Assembly (NCBI RefSeq): GCF_000344615.1
Contig: NZ_KB467824.1
Location: 5,467,125 to 5,531,124, forward strand
DNA from: Janthinobacterium sp. CG3
Lineage (GTDB): Bacteria > Pseudomonadota > Gammaproteobacteria > Burkholderiales > Burkholderiaceae_D
Length of the DNA: 64,000 nt
Direction: 5' to 3'
Both the position numbers and the translations under genes were made by a program. The notes under the pieces were generated by a model, which made no database searches, was not told the DNA's origin, and saw only the letters and a program-made list of their open reading frames with translations. The stretch's first letter is position 1, and the number at the start of each line of letters is the position of its first letter. This document shows, piece by piece, positions 32,900-42,738 of this stretch.

Positions 32900-34800
32900 T
32901 GGACGATATGCTCAAGGATTTTGTCGTTGAAGCGATGGATCTTGCGGTTAACGTTGAAGAGCATTTACTGTGCCTTGAGCGCGACCCCGACAACAAGGAA
33001 ACGTTGAACGCGGTGTTTCGCTCCTTCCATACCATTAAGGGCGGCGCCGGCTTCATGAACCTGCCGGCGCTGGTGGCGGCCTGCCACCTGACCGAAAACC
33101 TGTTCGACGCGTTGCGCACCGGCGCCGCGCCGGTGACGCCGATCGCCATCGAGGCGGCGTTGCAGGCGTCCGGTTTTGTTGCCGACCAGCTCACCGAGCT
33201 GGCCAACGGCAACGCGCCGGAGAGTCTGCCGGCGATGCCGGCCGAACTCGAACTGATCCTGACCAACGCCATTGAAGGCAAGGCGATGGCGCCCAAGGCG
33301 GGCGCGGCCGCTCCGGCCGCCGCGCCCGCGCCCGCGCCGGTGGCCGCGCCTGTCGCCGCCGCCGCGCCGGTGCCGGTTGGCGCCGACGGCCTGGACTGGG
33401 AAGCGATGTATGTCGCGGTGATCCCCGAAGGCAGTTACGTGCCGGCGGTCGCGGCGGCAGCCGCAGCGGCGCCGGCCGCCAGCGCCGCCGTCGCCGAGCC
33501 GGTGGCCGCCGCGCCCGCGGCGGCGGCAGCGGCCCCGGCCGCCAAAGCCGGCGGCAAGAACTGGGACGGTGTCGACCGCCGCGAGGAACGCGCCGAGGTG
33601 CGCACCGCCGCGCCGGTCAAGGAAGACAGCATCCGCGTCGACGCCGTCAAGCTCGACGCCCTGCTGGAAGTGGCCGGCGAGTCGGTGCAGGCCGCCAACC
33701 AGGCCGCCGTGCTGCTCGAACGCCTGCTGCAATTCAAATTCGAAGGGCAGGCCGCGACGCTGATGGCAACGCTGGCCGAGACGCTGGAGCGGGCCTCGCG
33801 CTACTCCACCGAATTGCAACGCGCCACGCTGGCCACGCGCATGCAGCCGGTCGGGCGCCTGTTCCAGAAATTCCCGCGCCTGGTGCGCGAGTTGGCCAAG
33901 GACCTGGGCAAGGACGTCGAACTGACCATCGAGGGCGCCGAAACCGAAGTCGACCGCGTTGTCGTCGACAGCCTGTACGACCCGCTGGTGCACATGTTGC
34001 GCAACGCGCTGGACCATGGCGTCGAGACGCCGGAAGAACGCGCCGCCGCCGGCAAACCGGTCAAGTCCTACATCTCGCTCAAGGCCTGGCAGGAAGCCAA
34101 CAGCGTGATGATCGTGCTGCAGGACGACGGCAAGGGCATGGACCCGGCCAAGCTGCGCAAGAAAGCCACCGAGAAGGGCCTGATCAGCGAATCGGCCCAG
34201 TTGTCCAACGACGAATCGTTCCAACTGGTGTTCCTGCCGGGCTTCTCGACCAAGGACGTCGCCTCCAGCGTCTCCGGTCGCGGGGTCGGCATGGACGTGG
34301 TGAAAACCGCGGTCGAGAAGAACCGCGGCGCGATCCACATCGACTCGGCGCTCGGCGTCGGCACCAAGTTTTCGATCCGCCTGCCGATCGAGCTGTCGAT
34401 CGTGCCGACGATGCTGGTATCGACCTCGGGCGCCGCGCTGGCGCTGCCGATGGCGGTGGTGCAACGGGTCGTCGAATTGCCGGAAACCTTCATGGAAGTG
34501 GGCGGTTTCCCGGTGCTCAAGGACCAGGGCCGGCCGCTGCCGGTGCGCTCGCTGGCCGGCGCGCTGGGCTACGAGTTGTGCAGCGAACGGGTGGGCATTG
34601 TTGTGGCGGCGCCACAACCGTACATTCTCGCGGTCGAGGCCGTCGACGGCACCGCCGACCTGGTCATCAAGCCGATGACCGCGATCGCGGTCGAGGGCAT
34701 TACCGGCACCGCCCGCTCGGCCGAGGGCGAGTTGGTCCTAGTGGTCGGACTATCGTTCCTGATGGACGGGTGCAGGGGAAGTGTACGTATGGCGGCCTAG
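32899..34800 (+). CDS. cheA: Chemotaxis histidine kinase CheA
   Basis: A 633-residue CheA. Domains in order: Hpt with phospho-acceptor His44 in FHTIKGGAGF, an Ala/Pro-rich linker (about residues 130-215) in place of a clear CheY-binding P2 domain, dimerisation and HATPase domains (MLRNALDHGVETPEER, DDGKGMDP, GRGVGMDVVK) and a CheW-like regulatory domain to the end. No cheW, cheY or receptor gene is in view; the cheZ gene is directly upstream. The missing P2 suggests slower or different CheY docking, as in some type IV pili and alternative chemosensory systems. A terminator follows 25 bases downstream. Confidence 0.88.
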   Translation: MDDMLKDFVVEAMDLAVNVEEHLLCLERDPDNKETLNAVFRSFHTIKGGAGFMNLPALVAACHLTENLFDALRTGAAPVTPIAIEAALQASGFVADQLTELANGNAPESLPAMPAELELILTNAIEGKAMAPKAGAAAPAAAPAPAPVAAPVAAAAPVPVGADGLDWEAMYVAVIPEGSYVPAVAAAAAAAPAASAAVAEPVAAAPAAAAAAPAAKAGGKNWDGVDRREERAEVRTAAPVKEDSIRVDAVKLDALLEVAGESVQAANQAAVLLERLLQFKFEGQAATLMATLAETLERASRYSTELQRATLATRMQPVGRLFQKFPRLVRELAKDLGKDVELTIEGAETEVDRVVVDSLYDPLVHMLRNALDHGVETPEERAAAGKPVKSYISLKAWQEANSVMIVLQDDGKGMDPAKLRKKATEKGLISESAQLSNDESFQLVFLPGFSTKDVASSVSGRGVGMDVVKTAVEKNRGAIHIDSALGVGTKFSIRLPIELSIVPTMLVSTSGAALALPMAVVQRVVELPETFMEVGGFPVLKDQGRPLPVRSLAGALGYELCSERVGIVVAAPQPYILAVEAVDGTADLVIKPMTAIAVEGITGTARSAEGELVLVVGLSFLMDGCRGSVRMAA

Positions 34801-34825
34801 ACCGGACCGCCTCAACAGACACAGT

Positions 34826-34853
34826 GCCTGCCTCACCCGCGGGCATTTTTTTT
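34826..34853 (+). terminator. Rho-independent terminator after cheA
   Basis: GCCTGC pairs with GCGGGC (one T/G wobble) over a 7-base loop, followed by A and eight T. A second GC-rich hairpin without T-run follows at about 34858-34875. Confidence 0.75.
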
Positions 34854-34979
34854 GGGCCGTCCCGCCGCGGGACGGGTCGACTCACTCGGCAATGTTTGTC
34901 ATGGATTGTGTATCGAAACCGAATTTCGTATCGCCATACCGGGCCGCGGCCCGGCCCCGGTTTTGCATTGCACAAAATA

Positions 34980-34988
34980 TGGCATAAT
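34980..34988 (+). promoter_or_regulatory. Possible extended -10 promoter of leuC
   Basis: TGGCATAAT is a TGn-extended -10 element about 49 bases before the leuC ATG; no good -35 hexamer is seen. No obvious leader peptide or attenuator was found in the 236-base gap. Confidence 0.4.
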
Positions 34989-35036
34989 CATTGTGGATTA
35001 CTCACTACAGGCTGTGGCTACGCCGCATAAATCATA

Positions 35037-36437
35037 ATGAAGACGCTTTACGACAAACTTTGGGAATCCCACGTTGTGCGGGCCGAGGATGACGGCACGA
35101 CAATTCTGTACATCGACCGGCACCTGGTGCACGAGGTCACCAGCCCGCAAGCGTTCGACGGCTTGCGCGCGGCCGGACGGCAACCGTGGCGCGTCTCGGC
35201 CAACCTGGCCGTGGCCGACCACAACGTGCCGACCACCGGCCGCGCCGGCGGCATCGCCGACCCGGTCTCGCGGCTGCAGGTCGAGACGCTCGACGCCAAC
35301 GCCAAGCGCTACGGGCTGACCTATTTCAACATGAACGACAAGCGCCAGGGCATCGTCCACGTGATCGGGCCGGAGCAGGGCGCGACCCTGCCGGGCATGA
35401 CGGTGGTCTGCGGCGACTCGCACACGTCGACCCACGGCGCCTTCGGCTGCCTGGCGCACGGCATCGGCACCTCCGAGGTCGAGCACGTGCTGGCCACGCA
35501 GACGCTGCTGGCGAAGAAATCCAAGGCGATGCTGGTGCAGGTCGACGGCGCGTTGCCGGCCGGCGTCACCGCCAAGGACGTCGTGCTGGCCATCATCGGC
35601 AAGATCGGCACCGCCGGCGGCACCGGCTACGCGATGGAGTTCGGCGGCTCGACCATCCGCGCGTTGTCAATGGAAGGTCGCATGACGGTTTGCAACATGG
35701 CGATCGAGGCGGGCGCGCGCGCCGGCATGGTCGGCGTCGACGACACCACTATCCACTACGTCAAGGGCCGGCCGCTGTCGCCGGTCGGACCGCACTGGGA
35801 CCGCGCGGTCGACTACTGGCGCACCTTGCACTCGGACGCCGGCGCCCGCTTCGATCTGGTGGTCACGCTCAACGCCGCCGACATCAAGCCGCAGGTCAGC
35901 TGGGGCACCTCGCCCGAGATGGTGGTGGCGGTCGACGGCCGCGTGCCGGACCCGGAACTGGAAAAAGATCCGGTGCGCCGCGACGCGATGGAAAAGGCGC
36001 TGCTGTATATGGCCTTGCAGCCAAACATGGCGATCGAGGACATCCGCATCGACAAGGTCTTCATCGGTTCCTGCACCAATTCGCGCATCGAGGATTTGCG
36101 CGCCGCCGCCGCCGTGGTGCGCGGCAAGTACCGCGCCTCCAACGTCGCGCTGGCGATGGTGGTGCCGGGTTCCGGGTTGGTCAAGGACCAGGCCGAGCGC
36201 GAGGGCCTGGACCAGATCTTCAAGGACGCCGGCTTCGAATGGCGCGACCCGGGCTGCTCGATGTGCCTGGCGATGAACGCCGACCGGCTGGAGCCGGGCG
36301 AGCGCTGCGCCTCGACCTCGAACCGCAATTTCGAGGGACGGCAAGGGCAGGGCGGACGCACCCATCTGGTGTCGCCGGCGATGGCGGCCGCGGCCGGTAT
36401 CGCCGGGCATTTCGTCGACGTGCGCAAGCTGCGATGA
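35037..36437 (+). CDS. leuC: 3-isopropylmalate dehydratase, large subunit
   Basis: A 466-residue aconitase-family enzyme that isomerises 2-isopropylmalate to 3-isopropylmalate in leucine synthesis, together with LeuD. The three cysteine ligands for the 4Fe-4S cluster appear as IGSCTNSR and DPGCSMC. Substrate-site signatures [15 protein letters not shown] and [11 protein letters not shown] are intact, and the length is normal. It opens the leuC-(entericidin)-leuD-leuB-asd block typical of Burkholderiales. The ribosome site is weak. Confidence 0.97.
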   Translation: MKTLYDKLWESHVVRAEDDGTTILYIDRHLVHEVTSPQAFDGLRAAGRQPWRVSANLAVADHNVPTTGRAGGIADPVSRLQVETLDANAKRYGLTYFNMNDKRQGIVHVIGPEQGATLPGMTVVCGDSHTSTHGAFGCLAHGIGTSEVEHVLATQTLLAKKSKAMLVQVDGALPAGVTAKDVVLAIIGKIGTAGGTGYAMEFGGSTIRALSMEGRMTVCNMAIEAGARAGMVGVDDTTIHYVKGRPLSPVGPHWDRAVDYWRTLHSDAGARFDLVVTLNAADIKPQVSWGTSPEMVVAVDGRVPDPELEKDPVRRDAMEKALLYMALQPNMAIEDIRIDKVFIGSCTNSRIEDLRAAAAVVRGKYRASNVALAMVVPGSGLVKDQAEREGLDQIFKDAGFEWRDPGCSMCLAMNADRLEPGERCASTSNRNFEGRQGQGGRTHLVSPAMAAAAGIAGHFVDVRKLR

Positions 36438-36497
36438 CGGCGGCCGCGCTGGTCGCGGCGGCCGCTTATACCAAGATCACCCTCAAGCGAGAATAAG

Positions 36498-36620
36498 ATG
36501 AAGAAACTCATTGCGCTATGCGTTACCGCCCTGATTTTGACCGGTTGTAATACCATGTCGGGCTTCGGTAAAGACGTTCAAAAGGTCGGGCAAGCCGTTG
36601 AAGGCGTCGGCAAAAAATAA
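36498..36620 (+). CDS. Entericidin A/B-family small lipoprotein
   Basis: A 40-residue protein: [17 protein letters not shown] then a short tail rich in Gly, Lys and Val ([17 protein letters not shown]). The lipobox ILTGC at residues 13-17 makes Cys17 the lipidated residue, leaving a mature peptide of 24 residues. The tail matches the entericidin family of small cell-envelope lipoproteins, linked to stress and membrane integrity in E. coli. It lies between leuC and leuD, a position also seen in relatives, and is likely co-transcribed with them; no functional tie to leucine synthesis is known. Confidence 0.88.
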   Translation: MKKLIALCVTALILTGCNTMSGFGKDVQKVGQAVEGVGKK

Positions 36621-36673
36621 CACGCGATGCGGCGGGCCTGACGGTCCGCCCGTCAGCACACTGCAGAGCAACC

Positions 36674-37321
36674 ATGGACAAATTTACGCAATACGAAGGG
36701 CTGGTGGCCCCGCTTGACCGCGCCAACGTCGACACCGACGCCATCATCCCGAAACAGTTCCTGAAGTCGATCCACCGCAGCGGCTTCGGCCCCAACCTGT
36801 TCGACGAGTGGCGCTACCTCGACCACGGCGAGCCGGGCCAGGACAACAGCCGCCGCCCGCTGAACCCGGAGTTCGTACTCAACGAGGCGCGCTACCAGGG
36901 CGCCTCGATCCTGCTCACGCGCAAGAACTTCGGTTGCGGTTCCTCGCGCGAACACGCGCCGTGGGCGCTCGACCAGTACGGTTTTCGCGCGATCATCGCG
37001 TCGAGCTTCGCCGATATCTTCTTCAACAATTGCTACAAGAGCGGCCTGCTGCCGATCGTCTTGCCGGAAGCGCAGATCGACCATCTGTTTAACGAAGTCA
37101 AAGCCTTCCCCGGCTACAAGCTGGTGGTGGACCTCGAACAGCAGTGCGTAAGGACCAGCAACGGCAGCGTCTCCTATCCGTTTCACATCGACGCCTTCCG
37201 CAAGTATTGCCTGATGAATGGACTGGACGATATCGGCCTGACGCTGCGCCACGCCGACGCCATCCATAGCTTCGAGGAGCGCCATCTGGCCAGTCAACCG
37301 TGGTTGGCGAACGTTATCTAA
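36674..37321 (+). CDS. leuD: 3-isopropylmalate dehydratase, small subunit
   Basis: A 215-residue partner of LeuC. It has the swivelling-domain signatures: [13 protein letters not shown] near the N-terminus and [15 protein letters not shown], with the invariant serine-arginine pair. Length and layout are normal. It follows the entericidin gene after 53 bases and precedes leuB by 14. Confidence 0.96.
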   Translation: MDKFTQYEGLVAPLDRANVDTDAIIPKQFLKSIHRSGFGPNLFDEWRYLDHGEPGQDNSRRPLNPEFVLNEARYQGASILLTRKNFGCGSSREHAPWALDQYGFRAIIASSFADIFFNNCYKSGLLPIVLPEAQIDHLFNEVKAFPGYKLVVDLEQQCVRTSNGSVSYPFHIDAFRKYCLMNGLDDIGLTLRHADAIHSFEERHLASQPWLANVI

Positions 37322-37335
37322 CTTGATCGAATAAT

Positions 37336-38409
37336 ATGAAAATTGCAATCCTGCCTGGCGACGGCATCGGCCCGGAAATCATCGAGCAAGCCGTCAAGGT
37401 CTTGAACGTGCTGGGCGAATCCTTCGAAATGGAAACGGCGCCGGTCGGCGGCGCCGGTTACGCGCAGCACGGCCACCCGTTGCCGGACGCGACCCTGGCG
37501 CTGGCCAAGGCCGCCGACGCGGTGCTGTTCGGCGCCGTCGGCGACTACCAGTACGACCAGCTGGAGCGTTCCCTGCGCCCGGAGCAGGCGATCCTCGGCC
37601 TGCGCAAGAACCTGGGCCTGTTCGCCAACTTGCGCCCGGCCATCCTGTACCCGGAACTGGCCAACGCCTCGACCTTGAAGCCTGAAATCGTTTCCGGCCT
37701 GGACATCCTGATCATCCGCGAACTGACCGGCGACATCTACTTCGGCCAGCCGCGCGGCGTGCGCGAATGCCCGGACGGCCCCTTCAAGGGCCAGCGCGAA
37801 GGCTACGACACGATGCGCTACGCCGAAGGCGAAATCCGCCGCATCGCCCACGTCGCCTTCCAAGCCGCGCAAAAGCGCGACAAGCGCCTGACCAGCGTCG
37901 ACAAGGCCAACGTGCTGGAAACCTTCCAGTTCTGGAAGGACATCATGATCGACGTCGGCAAGGAATACCCGGACGTCGCGCTCGAGCACATGTACGTCGA
38001 CAACGCGGCGATGCAACTGGTGCGCGCGCCGAAGAAGTTCGACGTCATGGTGACCGGTAACATGTTCGGCGACATCCTGTCCGACTGCGCCGCGCAACTG
38101 ACCGGCTCGATCGGCATGCTGCCGTCGGCCTCGCTCGACGCCAACAACAAGGGCCTGTACGAACCGTCGCACGGCTCGGCGCCGGACATCGCCGGCAAGG
38201 GCATCGCCAATCCGCTGGCGACCATCCTGTCGGCGGCGATGATGCTGCGCTTCACGCTGAACCGCAGCGAGCAGGCCGACCGCATCGACGCCGCCGTCAA
38301 GAAGGTGCTGGCGCAGGGCTTGCGCACCGGCGACATCTACGAAGCCGGCACCACCCGCGTCGGCACCGTCGACATGGGCGACGCCGTGGTCAAGGCGCTG
38401 GCGCAATAA
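37336..38409 (+). CDS. leuB: 3-isopropylmalate dehydrogenase
   Basis: A 357-residue NAD-dependent beta-decarboxylating dehydrogenase, third step of leucine synthesis. Motifs: LPGDGIGPE at the start, the substrate-binding [12 protein letters not shown], [11 protein letters not shown], the DKANVL lysine, and the metal-site pattern [19 protein letters not shown] with cofactor loop [17 protein letters not shown]. It is part of the leucine gene block and followed by asd. Confidence 0.97.
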   Translation: MKIAILPGDGIGPEIIEQAVKVLNVLGESFEMETAPVGGAGYAQHGHPLPDATLALAKAADAVLFGAVGDYQYDQLERSLRPEQAILGLRKNLGLFANLRPAILYPELANASTLKPEIVSGLDILIIRELTGDIYFGQPRGVRECPDGPFKGQREGYDTMRYAEGEIRRIAHVAFQAAQKRDKRLTSVDKANVLETFQFWKDIMIDVGKEYPDVALEHMYVDNAAMQLVRAPKKFDVMVTGNMFGDILSDCAAQLTGSIGMLPSASLDANNKGLYEPSHGSAPDIAGKGIANPLATILSAAMMLRFTLNRSEQADRIDAAVKKVLAQGLRTGDIYEAGTTRVGTVDMGDAVVKALAQ

Positions 38410-38459
38410 AGAACATATGTGAAGCTACGGGCGTGCCCGTTTATTGTTGAGGAAAAGTG

Positions 38460-39587
38460 ATGAAACTAGTTGGCTTGGTAGGTTGGCGCGGTATGGTGGG
38501 TTCGGTCCTGATGCAACGCATGCAGGAAGAGGGCGATTTCAACTTCATCGAGCCGGTGTTTTTCACCACCTCGAACCCGGGCGGCGCCGCGCCGGCGATG
38601 GCAAAGAACGAAACCACGCTGAAGGACGCCGGCAATATCGCCGAGCTGAGCAAGTGCGAGATCATCATCTCCTGCCAGGGCGGCGACTACACCGCCGAGG
38701 TGTTCCCGGCACTGCGCGCGGCCGGCTGGAACGGCTACTGGATAGACGCGGCCTCGACCTTGCGCATGGAAAAAGACGCGGTCATCGTGCTCGACCCGGT
38801 CAACCTGCACGTCATCAAGGACGCGCTGGGCAAGGGCGTCAAGAACTACATCGGCGGCAACTGCACGGTCTCTTGCATGATGATCGGCTTGAGCGGCCTG
38901 TTCCAACACGACCTGGTCGACTGGATGACCTCGATGACCTACCAGGCCGCTTCCGGCGGCGGCGCGCAGCACATGCGCGAACTGCTGACCCAGTTCGGCA
39001 CCATCAACAGCTCGGTCAAGGCCTTGCTCGACAACCCGGCCTCGGCGATCCTGGAAATCGACCGCCAGGTGCTGGCGACCCAGCACGGCTACAGCGCCGA
39101 TGAGATCAAGCAATTCGGCGCGCCGCTGGCCGGCAACCTGATCCCGTGGATCGACAAGGACCTGGGCAACGGCCAGTCGAAGGAAGAGTGGAAGGCCGGC
39201 GCGGAAACCAACAAGATCCTCGGCCGCGGCGCCGACTTCGGCAGCAAGGAAATCGCCGTCGACGGGCTGTGCGTGCGCATCGGCGCGATGCGCTGCCACT
39301 CGCAGGCCTTGACCATCAAGCTGAAAAAAGACGTGCCGCTCGACGAAATCAACGACATCATCGCCAGCAACAACGAATGGGTCAAACTGGTGCCGAACAC
39401 CCGCGAAGCCTCGGTGCGCGACTTGTCGCCGGCGGCCGTCACCGGCGGCCTGACCATTCCGGTCGGGCGCGTGCGCAAGATGAGCATGGGCGGCGAATAC
39501 CTGTCCGCGTTCACCGTCGGCGACCAATTGCTGTGGGGCGCGGCCGAGCCGCTGCGGCGCATGCTGCGCATCCTGCTGGACGCGTAA
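38460..39587 (+). CDS. asd: Aspartate-semialdehyde dehydrogenase
   Basis: A 375-residue NADPH enzyme making aspartate semialdehyde for lysine, threonine, methionine and diaminopimelate. ATG at 38460 has GAGGA six bases upstream; a GTG one codon earlier is less likely. The cofactor loop is [13 protein letters not shown], the catalytic cysteine is in [10 protein letters not shown], and the active-site histidine lies in [16 protein letters not shown]. The Gram-negative type (GWRGMVGS) is recognised. It ends the leu block. Confidence 0.96.
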   Translation: MKLVGLVGWRGMVGSVLMQRMQEEGDFNFIEPVFFTTSNPGGAAPAMAKNETTLKDAGNIAELSKCEIIISCQGGDYTAEVFPALRAAGWNGYWIDAASTLRMEKDAVIVLDPVNLHVIKDALGKGVKNYIGGNCTVSCMMIGLSGLFQHDLVDWMTSMTYQAASGGGAQHMRELLTQFGTINSSVKALLDNPASAILEIDRQVLATQHGYSADEIKQFGAPLAGNLIPWIDKDLGNGQSKEEWKAGAETNKILGRGADFGSKEIAVDGLCVRIGAMRCHSQALTIKLKKDVPLDEINDIIASNNEWVKLVPNTREASVRDLSPAAVTGGLTIPVGRVRKMSMGGEYLSAFTVGDQLLWGAAEPLRRMLRILLDA

Positions 39588-39644
39588 ACCGGGCTTCAAA
39601 AAACCCCCGCGCCGCCGCCTGAAAACCGGGCCGGCGGCGTCAAA

Positions 39645-39675
39645 CCGGGGTCGGACCCTGGCGCTCCGACCCCGG
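39645..39675. repeat. Intergenic palindrome, copy 2
   Basis: Perfect 11-base arms CCGGGGTCGGA and TCCGACCCCGG enclose a 9-base loop. The arms equal those at 20209-20234, and both copies are intergenic. A further GC-rich hairpin (GCCGCCG/CGGCGGC) lies just upstream at 39611-39638. Confidence 0.65.
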
Positions 39676-39844
39676 CCTTCTCCCCTGGCTTACAGGGCGA
39701 AAACGGCTATTTCAAGCCTAAAGTACCGCCGAAAATCAAACAACCCCTTCCGCAGGGGCGGAAAGCGTGCGCAAAGCTTGCACGCGCCAGTGCATGATGA
39801 TATGTTGAGACCTCCGGGAAAGCACCTATTCTCCCCTGTCAACC

Positions 39845-42670
39845 ATGATGCCGCCAAATATGCCTGTAAATACTCGCCCCAGGGTCGTTTCCTTCGCGCT
39901 GAAAACACTCACCAGTGCTGTCGCCTGTGCAGTTTTATTGTCTCCCGCGGTGCAAGCGGCCGGTCTCGGCAAGCTCACTGTTTTATCCTCGCTGGGCCAG
40001 CCCCTGCGGGCCGAAATCGAGCTCACTTCCGTGGCGGCCGACGAGGCGTCCGGGCTGGCGGCGAAGCTGGCCCCGGCCGAAGCCTTCCGCCTGGCCAACA
40101 TCGATTTCAACCCGGCGTTGCTGTCGCTGCGCTTCGCCGTCGAGCAGCGCGGCGGGCGCCAGTTCATCCGCGTCAGCTCGTCGCAGCCGGTCAACGAACC
40201 GTTCGTCGACATGCTGCTCGAACTGAGCTGGAACGGCGGCCGCCTGGTGCGCGAATACACCTTCCTGCTCGACCCGGCCGACATGCGCCAGTCGCAGATG
40301 GCGCAGGTGGCCGCGCCAGTCGACCTGGCGACGCCGCGCGGCGCGCAGCAGCAGGCGCCAGCGCCGCAGCAGCAAGCGGCACAGCCAAGCCAGGCCGCAC
40401 CGCCAAGCCAAGCGGCACAGCGCTCCCAGCAGGCGGAGCCGGCGGCCCCGGCCGCGCCGCGGGCCGAACGCGCGGCGCGCGCCGCGTCCCAGCCGGCGCC
40501 TGAAAAAGCGCAGAAGCGGGCCGACGAGCCGGACTACCGCGTCAAAACGGGCGACACCCTGAGCCGTATCGCCAAACAACTCAAGCCGACCAACGTGTCG
40601 CTCGACGTGATGCTGGTGGCGCTCTACCGCGCCAATCCGGAAGCGTTCAGCGGCAACAATATGAACCGCCTGCGCTCGGGCCGCATCCTGGCCGTGCCGG
40701 ACGCCGACACCTTGCGCCACACCGGCGATGGCGAGGCGCGCGGCGTCATCGTCGCGCACGCGGCCGATTTCGCCGCCTACCGCAACAAGCTGGCCGGCCA
40801 GGTCGCCGCCGGCGCGCCGTCGAAGGACGCGGAAGCGGGCCAGAGCGCCGCCGGCAAGATCACCGCCAAGGTCGAGGAACGCGCCACCCCGGCCAACGAA
40901 TCGAAAGACCAATTGAAACTGTCGAAGGCGGCCCCGGCGGCGTCGGCCGGCGGCGCCACCGCCGTCGCCGGCGTCGAAGACAAGATCGCCAAGGAAAAGC
41001 AGGTCGCCGAGGCGGCGGCCCGCGTCAAGGAACTGGAAAAGAACGTCAGCGACCTGGAAAAGTTGATGGCGGTAAAAAGCAAGGCGATGCAGGCCGCGGC
41101 CAGCGCGCCGGCCGTTGCCGTCGTGGTGCCGGACGCGCCCGTGGTGGGCGCGCCGGTCCCGGCGCCGAGCGCGGAGATGCCCAAGCAAAAGCCGGTGCCG
41201 CTGGTGAAGAAAGCCCCGCCGGCGCCGGCGCCGGAGCCGTCCATCGTCGACACGCTGATGGAGAACATCAGCTCGGTTGGCATCGCCCTGGCGGCGCTGC
41301 TGGCCGGCGTCGCCGCGCTGGTCATGTCGCGGCGCAAGAAAAAGGCGCCGCCCAAGGTCGAGCCGGGCGTGCTGGGCGACCCGGGCGAGCAAGCCCACTC
41401 GATCTTCGCCGAATCCGGCGGCCAGAGCGTGGACACCAACAACAGCGTGTTCAACTCCAATTTCGCGCCGTCGGCCAGCCAGCTCGACACCAACGAAGTC
41501 GACCCGGTCGCCGAAGCCGACGTCTACATCGCCTACGGCCGCGACGCCCAGGCCGAGGAAATTTTGAAGGAAGCGCTGCGCACCCATCCGGAGCGCCACC
41601 CGGTGCGCCTGAAGCTGCTTGAAATCTACGCCACCCGCAAGGACGCGCGCGCCTTTGAAACGCAGGCCGGCGAACTGTACGCGATGACCAAGGGGCAGGG
41701 CGAGGAATGGCGCCAGGCCGCCGGGCTGGGGCTGACCCTGGAGCCGAACAATCCGCTCTACAGCGACGGCGCCGCGCCGCCGGCCGACGTGTCGCCGGCA
41801 AAGCCGCAGGAACACGCCTTCGACGCCCACCTCGCGGCCGCCACCGCCACCGCCGCGACCGCCGGCGCGGCCGTGGCCGCCGCCGCGCTGGCCGAACCCG
41901 ACTTCCAGCCGGATTTCGACCTGGACCAGGAATTGACCGCGCCGGCCGCGCGCGCCAGCGACTTCGGGCTGGACGCGGCGTCGCAGGAGACGGCGCTGCC
42001 GACGCCGGCCTCGGTCGCCGCCGACACCGGCCACTTCCTCGACTTCGACCTCGGCGGCTTGAGCTTCGAGCCGGTCTCGACGACGGCGCCGATCGCCATG
42101 CCCGGCCCGGACGCGGCGCCGGCGCCGGCCGCCGACGCGTCGTTCGACATGGACTTCGACATGCCGTTCGATAAAGCCGAGGCCAGCGCCGAGCCGGCCC
42201 CCGCGCCCGACAACGGCATGGACTTCGGCCTGGACCTTGAGCCGGCGCGCACGGTGGACAGCGTCGCCGCGGCGCCCGCGCCGGACCCGCTGATGGATCT
42301 GGACCTGATGAATTTCGACCTGCCGGCGACGCCGGCGGCGCTGGCGGAGCCCTTGTCGAGCGAATCGATCGACGACTTCTTCGCCAAGCCGGCATCGCCG
42401 GTGGCGCAAGAGGCGGCAACGGCGGCGCCGGAGTTCGACCTGTCGGGCATCGACCTCGACCTGGGCGCCGAGGCCAAATCGGCTGGCAGCGGCGTCGACG
42501 ACCCGCTGTCGGCGGCGCACATGGAAATGGACACCAAGCTCGACCTTGCGATCGCCTACCAGGAAATCGGCGACAAGGAAGGCGCGCGCGAACTGATCGA
42601 CGAAGTCATCAAGGGCGGCAGCGACGCCCAAGTGGCGAAGGCCAACTCGATGCGGCAACTGCTGGGGTAA
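39845..42670 (+). CDS. fimV: FimV-type pilus assembly/peptidoglycan-binding protein
   Basis: A 941-residue protein with a signal peptide (ALLSPAVQAAG region), the FimV N-terminal domain (GLGKLTVLSSLGQPLRAEI), a LysM domain at about residues 230-290 (YRVKTGDTLSRIAKQ), a single membrane helix near 478-495, and an acidic cytoplasmic tail with Asp/Ala/Pro-rich repeats ending in a TPR-like helical domain (LDLAIAYQEIGDKEGARELI). FimV scaffolds type IV pili, twitching and polar signalling. Neighbours asd and truA are typical for Burkholderiales. A GspE/PilB-like ATPase gene elsewhere in the window fits a pilus-bearing cell. Confidence 0.92.
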   Translation: MMPPNMPVNTRPRVVSFALKTLTSAVACAVLLSPAVQAAGLGKLTVLSSLGQPLRAEIELTSVAADEASGLAAKLAPAEAFRLANIDFNPALLSLRFAVEQRGGRQFIRVSSSQPVNEPFVDMLLELSWNGGRLVREYTFLLDPADMRQSQMAQVAAPVDLATPRGAQQQAPAPQQQAAQPSQAAPPSQAAQRSQQAEPAAPAAPRAERAARAASQPAPEKAQKRADEPDYRVKTGDTLSRIAKQLKPTNVSLDVMLVALYRANPEAFSGNNMNRLRSGRILAVPDADTLRHTGDGEARGVIVAHAADFAAYRNKLAGQVAAGAPSKDAEAGQSAAGKITAKVEERATPANESKDQLKLSKAAPAASAGGATAVAGVEDKIAKEKQVAEAAARVKELEKNVSDLEKLMAVKSKAMQAAASAPAVAVVVPDAPVVGAPVPAPSAEMPKQKPVPLVKKAPPAPAPEPSIVDTLMENISSVGIALAALLAGVAALVMSRRKKKAPPKVEPGVLGDPGEQAHSIFAESGGQSVDTNNSVFNSNFAPSASQLDTNEVDPVAEADVYIAYGRDAQAEEILKEALRTHPERHPVRLKLLEIYATRKDARAFETQAGELYAMTKGQGEEWRQAAGLGLTLEPNNPLYSDGAAPPADVSPAKPQEHAFDAHLAAATATAATAGAAVAAAALAEPDFQPDFDLDQELTAPAARASDFGLDAASQETALPTPASVAADTGHFLDFDLGGLSFEPVSTTAPIAMPGPDAAPAPAADASFDMDFDMPFDKAEASAEPAPAPDNGMDFGLDLEPARTVDSVAAAPAPDPLMDLDLMNFDLPATPAALAEPLSSESIDDFFAKPASPVAQEAATAAPEFDLSGIDLDLGAEAKSAGSGVDDPLSAAHMEMDTKLDLAIAYQEIGDKEGARELIDEVIKGGSDAQVAKANSMRQLLG

Positions 42671-42684
42671 GGCCGCGGCCCGGA

Positions 42685-42719
42685 CTGTGTCGGCGCGGCA
42701 GTATAATGCGCTGACACAG
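42685..42719. promoter_or_regulatory. Dyad surrounding a TATAAT box before truA
   Basis: CTGTGTC-G-GCGC and GCGC-T-GACACAG form a 12-base inverted repeat (one G/T wobble); TATAAT (42702-42707) lies inside the 11-base centre. It could be an operator over the truA promoter or an RNA hairpin at the end of fimV. No good -35 box is visible. Confidence 0.5.
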
Positions 42720-42738
42720 ACTTCACATTGGACAGCAA

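Noticed and set aside
34858-34875. Second hairpin after cheA as another terminator
   Set aside because: CGTCCCG/CGGGACG pairs well but has no T-run; the preceding hairpin with eight T suffices.
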